Origin: Bacillus sp. N1-1
GTDB taxonomy: Bacteria; Bacillota; Bacilli; Bacillales; Guptibacillaceae
Assembly: GCF_009818105.1 (NCBI RefSeq)
Contig: NZ_CP046564.1
Location: 2,356,001-2,420,000 of the forward strand
Reading direction: 5' to 3'
Length of the DNA stretch: 64,000 nt
The translations under genes and the position numbers were made by a program. Position 1 is the stretch's first letter. Every line of letters starts with the position of its first letter. The notes under the pieces were generated by a model. That model saw nothing but the letters and a program-made list of their open reading frames with translations, searched no databases and had not been told where the DNA came from. Positions 26,176 to 34,871 of the stretch are shown here, one piece after another.

Positions 26176-27300
26176 TTAATGCAACAGGATAGCTGCATCC
26201 ATGCTTTCCATAATCTTCGTTGGATCTTCGACTGAACCTGATTCAGACATGGCATTGACAATGACATGCATCGCTTGATAGTTAAATGCACCTTCAGCAG
26301 TTGGAATTCGATCAAAACGTTCTTTGTATTGGCTTATAAACTCTTCTGCACCTGGTGCATCACTATCAATAATTGGTAGAGCTCCAATTGTGCCCTCTAA
26401 CTGATCAAGTCCACCTAGTACCGGCTCAATTTCCTCAATTTTTGCTTGGTCCATCAGCATAAATCCACCTTCAAAGCCCAATTCTCTAGCTTGTTTAATA
26501 ACGAGGGCTGTTGGCTGTGATGGTCCACCTACAAACAGCACGTCAGGATTGTTGCTTAATGCTTTTGTGACAATTGAGAAAAAGTCAGTATCTTTACTAA
26601 AATCAATGGACCCTTCAAAAACGACTTCCCCACCATTCTCTTCCCATACTGGTTTTAGTGCTTCTGTCCAGTCTTTTCCGTACTGAGATGAGGTTGGTAG
26701 CAGTGCAATTTTCTTACCAAACCGTTCCATTTGATAGTTTGTAAAAGCTTCAGGGTATGCGCTGTACGCAGGTGGAATCCCTAATGTAAGTGAATTATCC
26801 TGTTCCATAATTGTGGGCTCACTTGTATAGGCTGCGATTAAAAATTCTTCTTGTTCATTAAATACTTGTGTTGCGAAAACACCACCGCTGTGTGGAACAA
26901 AAACAACCGGCGTATCATTTTCTTGAACAAGCCTTCTCGCGTTCGTTCCTGTTTCATTAGGCAAATACTGATCATCAAGCGTTACGAGATTGACCCCGTA
27001 TTTTTTGCCATCAACTTCAAAGCCTTCCTTGTTAATTTCATCTACAGCCATCTCTAAACCACTTAACGTATTCTCACCATAGTAAGCTGCTGGTCCACTT
27101 AAAGGACCACTAAATCCAATATTCACGGTATTTTCGAATGTCGTATCAGCACTTGTATCCTTGCTCGTATCTTTCGGTTCGCTTGTATTTGAAGCCCCTT
27201 CATTGCTAGAGTTACTAACAGAACCTGCCGCACATCCTGCCACTACCATCATTCCGATCAACATCACCATGTAAACAAAAAGCTTTATCCCGATTCTCAT
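26176..27300 (-). CDS. Branched-chain amino acid-type ABC transporter binding lipoprotein, possibly truncated
   Basis: A 374-aa LivJ/LivK-type substrate-binding lipoprotein. The signal peptide ends in the lipobox VAGC with the lipidated cysteine at residue 23, followed by a Ser/Thr/Asp linker. The Peripla_BP_6 fold starts with VNIGFSGPLSGPAAYYGENT. The protein stops at MDAAILLH, where relatives usually continue for about 50-70 residues ending in a VxDGK motif; such a stretch is found in the separate frame at 25888-26061. It may therefore be truncated. Start 27300 has AGGGGG upstream. The ligand is probably an organic acid of the cluster pathway. Confidence 0.8.
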   Translation of the reverse strand: MRIGIKLFVYMVMLIGMMVVAGCAAGSVSNSSNEGASNTSEPKDTSKDTSADTTFENTVNIGFSGPLSGPAAYYGENTLSGLEMAVDEINKEGFEVDGKKYGVNLVTLDDQYLPNETGTNARRLVQENDTPVVFVPHSGGVFATQVFNEQEEFLIAAYTSEPTIMEQDNSLTLGIPPAYSAYPEAFTNYQMERFGKKIALLPTSSQYGKDWTEALKPVWEENGGEVVFEGSIDFSKDTDFFSIVTKALSNNPDVLFVGGPSQPTALVIKQARELGFEGGFMLMDQAKIEEIEPVLGGLDQLEGTIGALPIIDSDAPGAEEFISQYKERFDRIPTAEGAFNYQAMHVIVNAMSESGSVEDPTKIMESMDAAILLH

Positions 27301-27332
27301 TGTTTTCCCCCTATTCAAATCGATTCCGTTTT

Positions 27333-28040
27333 TTATGCCCCAATATAAGCTTTTCGAATTTGATCATTAGACAAAAGTTCCTTTTTACTTCCTTCAAGAA
27401 CAATCTTGCCACTTTCAATCACATAGCCACGGTTAGAAATTTGTAGTGCAGCATTGGCATTCTGCTCAGCTAGAAGAATCGTTGTTCCCTTTTCATTAAT
27501 ATCCTCAATAATATGAAACATTTGCTCCACAATGAGGGGGGCAAGTCCTAATGACGGTTCATCTAGTAAAAGAACTTTTGGTTTTGCCATTAATGCTCGT
27601 CCAATCGCTAACATCTGCTGTTGACCACCACTTAGAGAACCTGCTGCCTCATGACGCTTATCATATAAAATAGGAAAAAGGGAATACACCTCCTTTAAGC
27701 TCTGTTCCACTTCTTTTCGATGTTTTCGATGAACAAAGCTGCCCATTTTCAAATTTTCGTAAACGGACATTTGTGGAAACAACTTTCTACCTTCAGGACA
27801 TTGCACGATCCCTTCTTTTACTAGAGAGTGGGGTGATTTTCCAGTTAACTTACGATCCATAAAAACCACATCACCAGAAACTGGCTTCATCAAACCACTG
27901 ATCGTACGGAAAATTGTACTTTTTCCAGCTCCATTTGCACCAAGTAAGACCACTGTTTCACCTTTTTTTACTTCGAGTGAAATATTATGAAGTACGGAAG
28001 AAGCGCCATAATTCACATTAATATTGTTTAACTGGAGCAT
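27333..28040 (-). CDS. ABC transporter ATPase, LivF-type
   Basis: A 235-aa ATPase of the branched-chain amino acid (HAAT) importer class. Walker A is GANGAGKST, the signature is LSGGQQQMLAIGRAL and Walker B is VLLLDEPSLGLAP. The start at 28040 has GGAGGTGAAG upstream and overlaps the end of the LivG-type gene by 23 bases, a sign of translational coupling. It follows the two permeases and the other ATPase in the usual H-M-G-F order. Confidence 0.92.
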   Translation of the reverse strand: MLQLNNINVNYGASSVLHNISLEVKKGETVVLLGANGAGKSTIFRTISGLMKPVSGDVVFMDRKLTGKSPHSLVKEGIVQCPEGRKLFPQMSVYENLKMGSFVHRKHRKEVEQSLKEVYSLFPILYDKRHEAAGSLSGGQQQMLAIGRALMAKPKVLLLDEPSLGLAPLIVEQMFHIIEDINEKGTTILLAEQNANAALQISNRGYVIESGKIVLEGSKKELLSNDQIRKAYIGA

Positions 28041-28797
28041 GCGCTTCACCTCCGAGATAGGCTTGAATAACAGCTTCATTTTGACGAATTTCATCAGGTC
28101 GTCCTTCTGCAATTTTTTTCCCGTGATTTAAGACAACGATTTGATCAGCAAGGCTCATGATCATTGGCATCTTATGTTCGATTAAACAGACAGTAATGCC
28201 ATGATCCGCCATTTTCCTCATTAAATATGCGAGCCCATCCGTCTCGTCAGGATTAACTCCCGCCGCCGGTTCATCAAGAAGAACCAGTTCTGGATCGGTT
28301 GCTAATGCAAGAGCAAAGGCAAGTCTCTTCTTCTCTTCTTGCGTAATAAGTGAGACAGGATGCTCAACAACATGCATCATTTCAACAAATTCCAGTGCAT
28401 CGAGTGCTTTTTGATAAGACCTTTTTTCTTCCTCTTTTTCTCTTTTTGTTCGAAAAATCGCATCCCAAATCCCTGATTTTGTGCGCAATCTATGTCCGAT
28501 TAGAACATTATCTAGAACGGTGGATTGCTCAAACAAGTTAGTCGTTTGAAACGTTCTTCCAATTCCAAGACGCGCAATTTGCTGTGGAGGCATTTTCGTA
28601 ATATCACTATCTTTGAATAGAATTTTCCCTGAAGAAAGTGGATGGATCCCACTAATTAGATTAAAAAAAGTAGATTTTCCGGCACCATTTGGACCGATAA
28701 TTGCCGTAATCGTACCTTTTTCAACCGATACACTCACATCTTCAACAGCTGCTAATCCTCCAAAACGTTTTGTAATCCCCTCTGTGGAAAAGAACAT
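28018..28797 (-). CDS. ABC transporter ATPase, LivG-type, with degenerate signature motif
   Basis: A 259-aa ATPase with intact Walker A (GPNGAGKST) and Walker B (LVLLDEPAAGVNPDET), and the LivG-typical RTFQTTNLF. The ABC signature, normally LSYGQQ or similar, reads LITQEEKKRLAFALAL and lacks the conserved glycine. In the LivFG heterodimer this would weaken one of the two ATP sites. Its start overlaps the LivM-type stop in TAATG. Confidence 0.9.
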   Translation of the reverse strand: MFFSTEGITKRFGGLAAVEDVSVSVEKGTITAIIGPNGAGKSTFFNLISGIHPLSSGKILFKDSDITKMPPQQIARLGIGRTFQTTNLFEQSTVLDNVLIGHRLRTKSGIWDAIFRTKREKEEEKRSYQKALDALEFVEMMHVVEHPVSLITQEEKKRLAFALALATDPELVLLDEPAAGVNPDETDGLAYLMRKMADHGITVCLIEHKMPMIMSLADQIVVLNHGKKIAEGRPDEIRQNEAVIQAYLGGEAHAPVKQY

Positions 28798-29804
28798 TAC
28801 CCTACCTCACCTACTTTCCTTTTCTCATCATGTTCTTCATTCGCTACCTTTACTCTTTGCTGTTTCTTTCTCTGCAAATAGCCATTTATACTTCCAGTAA
28901 TTCCACGCGGATAGTATAGAACTAATAGAACAACAACCGGGCCAAAAATAAGCATGCGATATTCTTCAAGAAACTGTAATGATTGAGTAAGTGAAATGAC
29001 AATAAGCGTTCCCACAATAGGACCTGCAAGCGTTCCAATGCCACCAACTAGAAGATACATCAGCATTTCAAACGTTACGGTAATTGCTGATATTTGAGGA
29101 CCGATAAAACGAATAAATGAAGCATATAAGGCACCTGAAAGACCGGCAAATAAGGCTGATAATGTAAAAGCCAACAGCTGGTTTTTCATAATGGAGATTC
29201 CAATTGTTTTTGCAAGTTCTTCACTGTTTCTTATTGCAATAAACGTTCTTCCTAGAAGAGAATGAACAATGCGGTAACAAAGGAAAATTGTAAATGTTAG
29301 AAAGAACAAAGCAAGGTAATATTGAGAGGTTAATGTATCAAACGTAATTGGCCCTATGTTGCCTGGTGCTGGTATCCCGATTAATCCCCGAACACCACCG
29401 GTTAAGCTATCCCACTTGTCTATTAAAAGATAGACAATGACACCTACACACATGGTGTAAATAGCAAAGAAATGAGATTTCGTTCGAAGAGCAATCACTC
29501 CAACTAGAGCCCCTGCAATGGAAGTGATAAGAACTGCCAGAAGGAGAGATAGCCAATAAGACAAGCCACCTTTGGTTGTTAATAGACCAAGTCCATATGC
29601 TCCAATTGCAAAAAAACCAGCATGTGCGAGAGACAAATACCCTACATACCCTGAAATAATATTAAATCCGTAAACCGCGATGGACCAAATAAAGACAAGC
29701 GTAAGCAATTGAAGAACATACATATTTGGAAAAACTAGGGGAAATAAAACAGCAGCGACGGCAACGATACTGATTAGCACTCGCTTCGATAAGACATTCA
29801 GCAT
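28797..29804 (-). CDS. ABC transporter permease, LivM-type
   Basis: A 335-aa inner-membrane permease with about 9-10 helices. Family signatures are GYVGYLSLAHAGFFAIGAYG and AGLSGALYASFIRFIGP, with the cytoplasmic coupling region RTFIAIRNSEELAKTIGI. Start and stop are joined to neighbours by TAATG overlaps on both sides. It forms the translocation pore with the LivH-type protein. Confidence 0.92.
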   Translation of the reverse strand: MLNVLSKRVLISIVAVAAVLFPLVFPNMYVLQLLTLVFIWSIAVYGFNIISGYVGYLSLAHAGFFAIGAYGLGLLTTKGGLSYWLSLLLAVLITSIAGALVGVIALRTKSHFFAIYTMCVGVIVYLLIDKWDSLTGGVRGLIGIPAPGNIGPITFDTLTSQYYLALFFLTFTIFLCYRIVHSLLGRTFIAIRNSEELAKTIGISIMKNQLLAFTLSALFAGLSGALYASFIRFIGPQISAITVTFEMLMYLLVGGIGTLAGPIVGTLIVISLTQSLQFLEEYRMLIFGPVVVLLVLYYPRGITGSINGYLQRKKQQRVKVANEEHDEKRKVGEVG

Positions 29805-30670
29805 TACTGAACCCCCTTCGTAAATAACCCAGTTGGCTTAGCTGTTAGAATGACTACGAGTAGGAGAAACGCAATCACGTCTTTGTAATCAGATGATATG
29901 TACGTTGCCCCAATGCTTTCGGTTAGGCCAAGCAAGTAACCACCAAGAATCGCTCCGGGGATACTTCCCATTCCACCTATGATAATGATAACGAAAGCTT
30001 TCATAATAACCAGGTTTCCCATAGTCGGAAAGACAAGATTAATTGGGGATGCTAACGATGCAGCTGCAGCTGCTAATCCACCGGCGATCGCAAAGGTAAG
30101 CCAAGCTACCTGGTTTGCATTAATACCTACAAGGAATGCGCCCTCTCGGTTTTGAGCCATCGCTACAATCGCTGCTCCTATCATTGTTTTCGTTAAGAAA
30201 AAATGTAGTGCAAGCATAAGGATTACAGCAGCAACAATAATTAAAAGGCGTTGTAACGTTACAGTTAGACCGAATAAATTAATGACTGACCCATAAGGAG
30301 TGTCCATTCTGTGGTATTCCGTTCCCCACATAAATTGACCAAATGCTTCTAGAAAAAGGAGAATCCCGATGGCAGCAACCATCATTCTCATCCCATCTGC
30401 GCCTTCTAACTTTTTAAATATTAGCTGCTGTGTGACAACCCCAAGAAAAGCAACAACAGCCACTGACGCAATAATGGCGATCCAATAATGAAAACCAAAA
30501 CCAACCATCATCATTAAAGTAATATAAGCACCAACCATATAAAAAGCACCGTGTGCAAAATTGGGAACATGTAAAATGCCAAAAACAAGTGTTAAACCAA
30601 GAGCGACAAGCGTGTAAACGCTTCCAATTGTAAGTCCGTTAAAAATCTGCTGGATAAGGAGCTCCATCAT
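29804..30670 (-). CDS. ABC transporter permease, LivH-type
   Basis: A 288-aa permease with about 8 helices. Signatures are FNGLTIGSVYTLVALGLTL, ILHVPNFAHGAFYMVGAYI and the conserved IIIIGGMGSIPGAILGGYLLG. The ATG has GAAGGAGGAAGATG upstream. A 112-base gap with a stem-loop separates it from the crotonase gene upstream, so transporter genes may have their own transcript ends. Confidence 0.92.
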   Translation of the reverse strand: MMELLIQQIFNGLTIGSVYTLVALGLTLVFGILHVPNFAHGAFYMVGAYITLMMMVGFGFHYWIAIIASVAVVAFLGVVTQQLIFKKLEGADGMRMMVAAIGILLFLEAFGQFMWGTEYHRMDTPYGSVINLFGLTVTLQRLLIIVAAVILMLALHFFLTKTMIGAAIVAMAQNREGAFLVGINANQVAWLTFAIAGGLAAAAASLASPINLVFPTMGNLVIMKAFVIIIIGGMGSIPGAILGGYLLGLTESIGATYISSDYKDVIAFLLLVVILTAKPTGLFTKGVQ

Positions 30671-30744
30671 CTTCCTCCTTCTATTAAATTAGATCCAGAC
30701 TAGGGGGACGGCGGACTTATGAAGGAGATTCAAGATGTAGGAAT

Positions 30745-30776
30745 GAATCTGGATTGAAAAACTTCAATCCAGATTC
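30745..30776 (-). terminator. Stem-loop after the crotonase gene
   Basis: GAATCTGGATTG pairs perfectly with CAATCCAGATTC around an 8-base loop, 7 bases after the crotonase stop. There is no strong T run, so it may be a partial terminator or an RNA 3'-end stabiliser inside the cluster. Confidence 0.5.
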
Positions 30777-30782
30777 AGAAAT

Positions 30783-31574
30783 TTATTTACCTTTAAATTG
30801 TGGCGCGCGTTTTTCTTTAAATGCAGTTGCTCCTTCTTTGTGGTCTTCTGTCGTTACCATTAGTGCCTGTGTAATGCGTTCTTGTTCAAGTACTTCAGAC
30901 AAAGAAGAGGTTAGCGAAGCATCTGCAATCTTCTTAATGAAACCATAAGCTTTACCCGGACCTTTAGAAAGCTTCTCAGCATATGCCATCGCTTCTTCTT
31001 CAAGACTAGCAATCGGATAAGTTCTGTTTACAATATTTAACTCTTTCGCTTCTTTTGCTGAAATTGGTTGGGCTGAGAAGAACAGTTCTTTCGCTTTATA
31101 AGGACCGATTAAACGAGGAAGAAACGAAAGACCCCCACCATCTGAAATTAATCCAACCTGTGAAAAACTTAACACGAAGCTACTATCTTCAGCTGCAAGA
31201 ATAATGTCACTAGCAAGTGCTAGATTAAAGCCTGCACCAGCAGCAAAACCATGAATTACTGAAATAATTGGTTTCTCAAGATCTCTCATAGCAAGGACGA
31301 GCTCATTTAACTTACCTATGTGTTCATAAACTTCAGTTGAAGTTGTAGCCCCCATTGTTTTAACATCCCCACCTGCACTAAAGGAACGACCTGCACCTGA
31401 GAGCATAACTACTCGTATCTCATCGTTCTCCTTAGCATCTTGCATAGCCTTCGTCAGCCCTAAGATCATTTCGGGACTAAACGCATTTAGTGCCTCAGGA
31501 CGATTAAGTGTAAGATGAAGCACAGCACCATGTACATTTACTTTTAGATGTTCCGTTTTTACAGTCGTTTCCAT
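30783..31574 (-). CDS. Enoyl-CoA hydratase/isomerase (PaaG-like crotonase)
   Basis: A 263-aa crotonase. The oxyanion-hole regions are GRSFSAGGDVKTMG and HGFAAGAGFNLALASDIIL. The active-site region reads FSQVGLISDGGGLSFLPRLIG: the first hydratase glutamate is replaced, and an aspartate takes the second position, as in PaaG-type isomerases. Isomerisation of a double bond or ring is therefore as likely as hydration. It lies between an SDR gene and the LivH-type gene. Confidence 0.88.
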   Translation of the reverse strand: METTVKTEHLKVNVHGAVLHLTLNRPEALNAFSPEMILGLTKAMQDAKENDEIRVVMLSGAGRSFSAGGDVKTMGATTSTEVYEHIGKLNELVLAMRDLEKPIISVIHGFAAGAGFNLALASDIILAAEDSSFVLSFSQVGLISDGGGLSFLPRLIGPYKAKELFFSAQPISAKEAKELNIVNRTYPIASLEEEAMAYAEKLSKGPGKAYGFIKKIADASLTSSLSEVLEQERITQALMVTTEDHKEGATAFKEKRAPQFKGK

Positions 31575-31595
31575 TTTTAAACACTCTCCTTTTTT

Positions 31596-32363
31596 TTATA
31601 CGATGAGCCAGCCGCCGTCGACTAATAAATCTGAACCAGTCATATAACTCGCTTCAGATGATGCCGCAAATGAAATCACGTTTGCAATTTCCTCAGCCTG
31701 ACCCACTCGTTTTAATGCTGTATTTCGTTTAATGGACGCTTCGAACTTTTCATTTTTTAAACCTTCTTCAGTTAATGGTGTTTCAACAAACCCTGGCGAG
31801 ACTGAATTCACTCGAACGTAAGGTGATAGTTCAACTGCAAGTGCTCTCGTAAAATTGATGACCGCTGCTTTCGCTGCACTATAATGAGGAATTTGCGCTC
31901 CTGCTTTATGACCAGAGAGGGAAGCAACATTAACGATAGAAAAGTCCACTTGATCTTCTTTCTTTGCACTTTCTAACATCAGTTTACCTAGAGCTTTCGA
32001 GACGAGAAAAACACTTTTTAAGTTTGCATTTTGCGCATGATCCCAGTTTTCTTCAGTCATCTCAAGAATCGGTGATCCTTGAGATCCTCCAGCATTATTA
32101 ATTAAGACATGAACGGTTCCTGTCTTTTCTTTAATAAAGGAGGACAATTGATCGACCTGATCTTGACTCGTTACGTCTGCAACAAAAGTAAGAACATTAC
32201 CTTCTAATTCTTTAAGCTCATCTTTCGTTTGTATTAACTTTGCTTCAGTCCGACCAACAAGAATAACTGTTCCACCTTCCGATGCTATTCGTTTAGCTGT
32301 CATAGCACCGATACCACTTCCCCCACCGGTTATTACTGCTGTTTTTCCTGAAAATCTCCCCAT
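31596..32363 (-). CDS. SDR-family dehydrogenase 1
   Basis: A 255-aa short-chain dehydrogenase. The cofactor loop is TGGGSGIG, the structural motif NNAGG, and the catalytic YSAAK lies about 160 residues in, with the C-terminal VDGGW. The residue after beta-2 is an Arg (VGRTEAK), which favours NADP(H). The start at 32363 is taken because GGTGAG lies five bases upstream. It follows the FadE-type gene after 15 bases and probably oxidises or reduces a hydroxy/oxo acyl-CoA. Confidence 0.88.
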   Translation of the reverse strand: MGRFSGKTAVITGGGSGIGAMTAKRIASEGGTVILVGRTEAKLIQTKDELKELEGNVLTFVADVTSQDQVDQLSSFIKEKTGTVHVLINNAGGSQGSPILEMTEENWDHAQNANLKSVFLVSKALGKLMLESAKKEDQVDFSIVNVASLSGHKAGAQIPHYSAAKAAVINFTRALAVELSPYVRVNSVSPGFVETPLTEEGLKNEKFEASIKRNTALKRVGQAEEIANVISFAASSEASYMTGSDLLVDGGWLIV

Positions 32364-32378
32364 TTTTCTCACCGCTTT

Positions 32379-34127
32379 CTAAACTTCGTACTTTAATTTT
32401 CCATAGCTATGCATTGCGATCATTCGATTTCGTTCAAGTGAATTTCCAAAATCATAACTTGAAAGTTCTCGAATAATAAGATTCATAACCTCGCTTTTGT
32501 CACGAGTAGGAAGCAAACTCATTATTAATTTACGAGCTGACGCTTCCACTTGTAAGAGCGCTTCCTCAAGGAATGTTCTCGTTAATGCTTTTTTAATATG
32601 GAAATCTTGCTGTTCATGTTTTACGGCACGTAATACTGAAGATTCAGCTGCGTATAGCATGATGGCTATATTAGCAAGTTTAATTACTGATTCTTGGTGA
32701 TTCATTAGTTCCTCACCGTGCTTTTCAAATGCAACTCCGACACACAATAAAAACACGTTTCGTATGCTTCTTATCGCATCTTCTTCCGTTAACGAATCTT
32801 TTTCCTTTGAAGATAACTCTCTTTTTGCTTTTTCAACAAGCTCCTCTAAAGGTACCTCGCCTTTCAGCGCTTTTTTAAGTAAATTACCTGGAATCAATAA
32901 GCGATTCACTTCATTTGTTCCTTCAAATATCCGATTAATACGCGAATCACGGTACATTTGTTCAATTGGATATTCTTGAATAAAACCTGCACCACCATGC
33001 AACTGAAGTGACTCATCAACAACTTGATCCAGTGTTTCAGAACCGAAAACTTTACAAATCGCACATTCGACTGCATATTCCATCATTTGCTTCACCACAA
33101 TTCGATGGTCCTCTTCATCGTATAAATCTTTCATCGCCTCTTCTAGAAGAGATGCTGTGCGATATTGGAGCGATTCTGAAGCGTAGATTCGAGCCATCAT
33201 TACAGCTACCTTTTCTTGAGTAGCCGTAAAACTTGCAATGGTTTGGCCGAATTGTTTGCGTTCATTTGTGTGTTGTAACGCTAATTTTAGCGCGTGTTTT
33301 GCTCCTCCAGTACAAGCTGAGCCCAGGTTGAATCGTCCGAGATTCAGAACATTAAGTGCAATAACGTGTCCTTTTCCTACCTCACCTAGAAGATGATCAA
33401 TTGGAACCTGACAATCTTCTAAAATGACCGATCGTGTGGAAGATCCTTTGATTCCCATCTTTTTCTCTTCCGGTCCTAGAGATAACCCTGGAAAGTTTTT
33501 TTCTACAATAAACGCAGAAAAATGCTTTCCATCAATTTTGGCATAAATGATGAACGTATCAGAAAATACCGCATTAGTAATATACAACTTAGTTCCGTTT
33601 AAAATATAATGAGTGCCTTCGCTATTTAATACAGCCGTTGTTTGAGATGCTAGCGCATCAGACCCTGCATTCGGCTCAGTTAAACAATAAGCGCCCAGAT
33701 ATTCACCTGAAGCAAGTTTAGGTAGGTATTTTTCCTTTTGTTCATTTGTTCCAAAGTGCGTGATTGGAAGCGTTGCGATACACGTATGATTGGATTGGGC
33801 AACGCCGTATCCACTCGTTCTCCCAACAACTTCTCCTACAATCCCCTTTGATATCTTATCTAGCCCAAGACCACCGTACTTTTCTGGAATACTGTGTCCA
33901 AGCAGACCAAGTTCTCCTGCTTTTTTTAATAAAGTGACAACCTGATCAAAATCTTGATTTTCAATTGTTTCTCTATGAGCTTCAACTTCCTTTGTAACAA
34001 ATTGATGAGCTGTTTTTGCGATCATCCTATGCTCATCCGTAAAATCTTCTGGTGTAAAAATATCTTCAGAACCAGAATGCTGATACAAGAAGTCTGCTCC
34101 CGATCGACTAGATCTGGTTTGTGTCAT
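32379..34127 (-). CDS. Acyl-CoA dehydrogenase, FadE type
   Basis: A 582-aa flavoenzyme with the usual ACAD core (residues about 20-410) and a C-terminal helical extension, as in Bacillus FadE and VLCAD/ACAD9 relatives. Visible motifs are YCLTEPNAGSDA (flavin and substrate), LQLHGGAGFIQEYPIE and RDSRINRIFEGTNEVNR with the glutamate of the EGTNE segment in the catalytic-base position. It introduces the alpha-beta double bond in acyl-CoA and passes electrons to ETF. Start 34127 has GGAGGT upstream and lies inside the end of the ComB-type gene. Confidence 0.92.
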   Translation of the reverse strand: MTQTRSSRSGADFLYQHSGSEDIFTPEDFTDEHRMIAKTAHQFVTKEVEAHRETIENQDFDQVVTLLKKAGELGLLGHSIPEKYGGLGLDKISKGIVGEVVGRTSGYGVAQSNHTCIATLPITHFGTNEQKEKYLPKLASGEYLGAYCLTEPNAGSDALASQTTAVLNSEGTHYILNGTKLYITNAVFSDTFIIYAKIDGKHFSAFIVEKNFPGLSLGPEEKKMGIKGSSTRSVILEDCQVPIDHLLGEVGKGHVIALNVLNLGRFNLGSACTGGAKHALKLALQHTNERKQFGQTIASFTATQEKVAVMMARIYASESLQYRTASLLEEAMKDLYDEEDHRIVVKQMMEYAVECAICKVFGSETLDQVVDESLQLHGGAGFIQEYPIEQMYRDSRINRIFEGTNEVNRLLIPGNLLKKALKGEVPLEELVEKAKRELSSKEKDSLTEEDAIRSIRNVFLLCVGVAFEKHGEELMNHQESVIKLANIAIMLYAAESSVLRAVKHEQQDFHIKKALTRTFLEEALLQVEASARKLIMSLLPTRDKSEVMNLIIRELSSYDFGNSLERNRMIAMHSYGKLKYEV

Positions 34128-34863
34128 GATGAACCTCCTCTCGAACGACTGTTTTTTGACCTTTAACGAAAGGCACAATAGAAAAAATTCCTTCTGAAGC
34201 AACGAAACTTACTTCATCCTGAAAACCATACTTTTTAATCATTTGACCGACACGTGATGAAAGCAAAACTTCCTCTCCACCATTGACGCTACCTGAATAA
34301 AAAGAATGAGCTGCGTGTGACGAATCTGTTAACTCCCAGTTAGGTTCAGAAGAAAGCATTTGATCAATGAGATATCCAGCTCCATAGAAATCCTCCAACG
34401 CGAACTCCCCAGAAGAACCTGAACAAACAATCACGATCGTTTCGTTGAGGTGATGATCATTGAGCTTTTTTGCAACTGCTTGACCATTCAGTAAAGAAGC
34501 AACATACACTTGTTTGGCTTCACTCGTTCGCTTAATCGCTACGGTTCCATTCGTTGTTGATAGAATGAGGGTTTTTCCTTTGACCGATTTTTTCAATTGC
34601 AATGGATTTGGGTCAAGGAATCCTTCTATCGTCCGACCTTCATATTCTCCTGAAAGCAAATAACTTCCTTCAGGTAAGGCTTTCGCTACATGCGTAGCCT
34701 CATGTTGATCGAGGACAGGGATAACCTGTTCTGCACCAAATTCAAGTGCAGCCGTAATAGTTGAGGTTGCTAACAAAATATCAAGAACAACTGCAATTTT
34801 ATCTTCACTTATTTTTGCCTGATCAATATCTTCCTTTTTCAAAACTACATGTATTTTCCCCAT
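34108..34863 (-). CDS. comB: 2-phosphosulfolactate phosphatase family protein (ComB)
   Basis: A 251-aa member of the ComB family, which removes phosphate from 2-phosphosulfolactate in coenzyme M or sulfolactate synthesis. Family signatures are VVLDILLATSTITAALEFGA, LLSGEYEGRTIEGFLDPNP, LILSTTNGTVAI and VCSGSSGEFALEDFYGAG. No ComA or other sulfolactate gene is near. It sits 8 bases after a kinase-fold gene and its end overlaps the acyl-CoA dehydrogenase by 20 bases, so it is tied to the catabolic operon. The true substrate may be a phosphorylated acid of this pathway; that is inference. Confidence 0.85.
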   Translation of the reverse strand: MGKIHVVLKKEDIDQAKISEDKIAVVLDILLATSTITAALEFGAEQVIPVLDQHEATHVAKALPEGSYLLSGEYEGRTIEGFLDPNPLQLKKSVKGKTLILSTTNGTVAIKRTSEAKQVYVASLLNGQAVAKKLNDHHLNETIVIVCSGSSGEFALEDFYGAGYLIDQMLSSEPNWELTDSSHAAHSFYSGSVNGGEEVLLSSRVGQMIKKYGFQDEVSFVASEGIFSIVPFVKGQKTVVREEVHHDTNQI

Positions 34864-34871
34864 ATGAGCTC

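Noticed and set aside
26118..26315. A 65-codon minus-strand frame overlapping the end of the binding protein
   Set aside because: It is a shifted frame of the binding-protein gene and runs into low-quality sequence (SCCIKSSIEFSFKAWLFL); it does not supply a plausible C-terminus.
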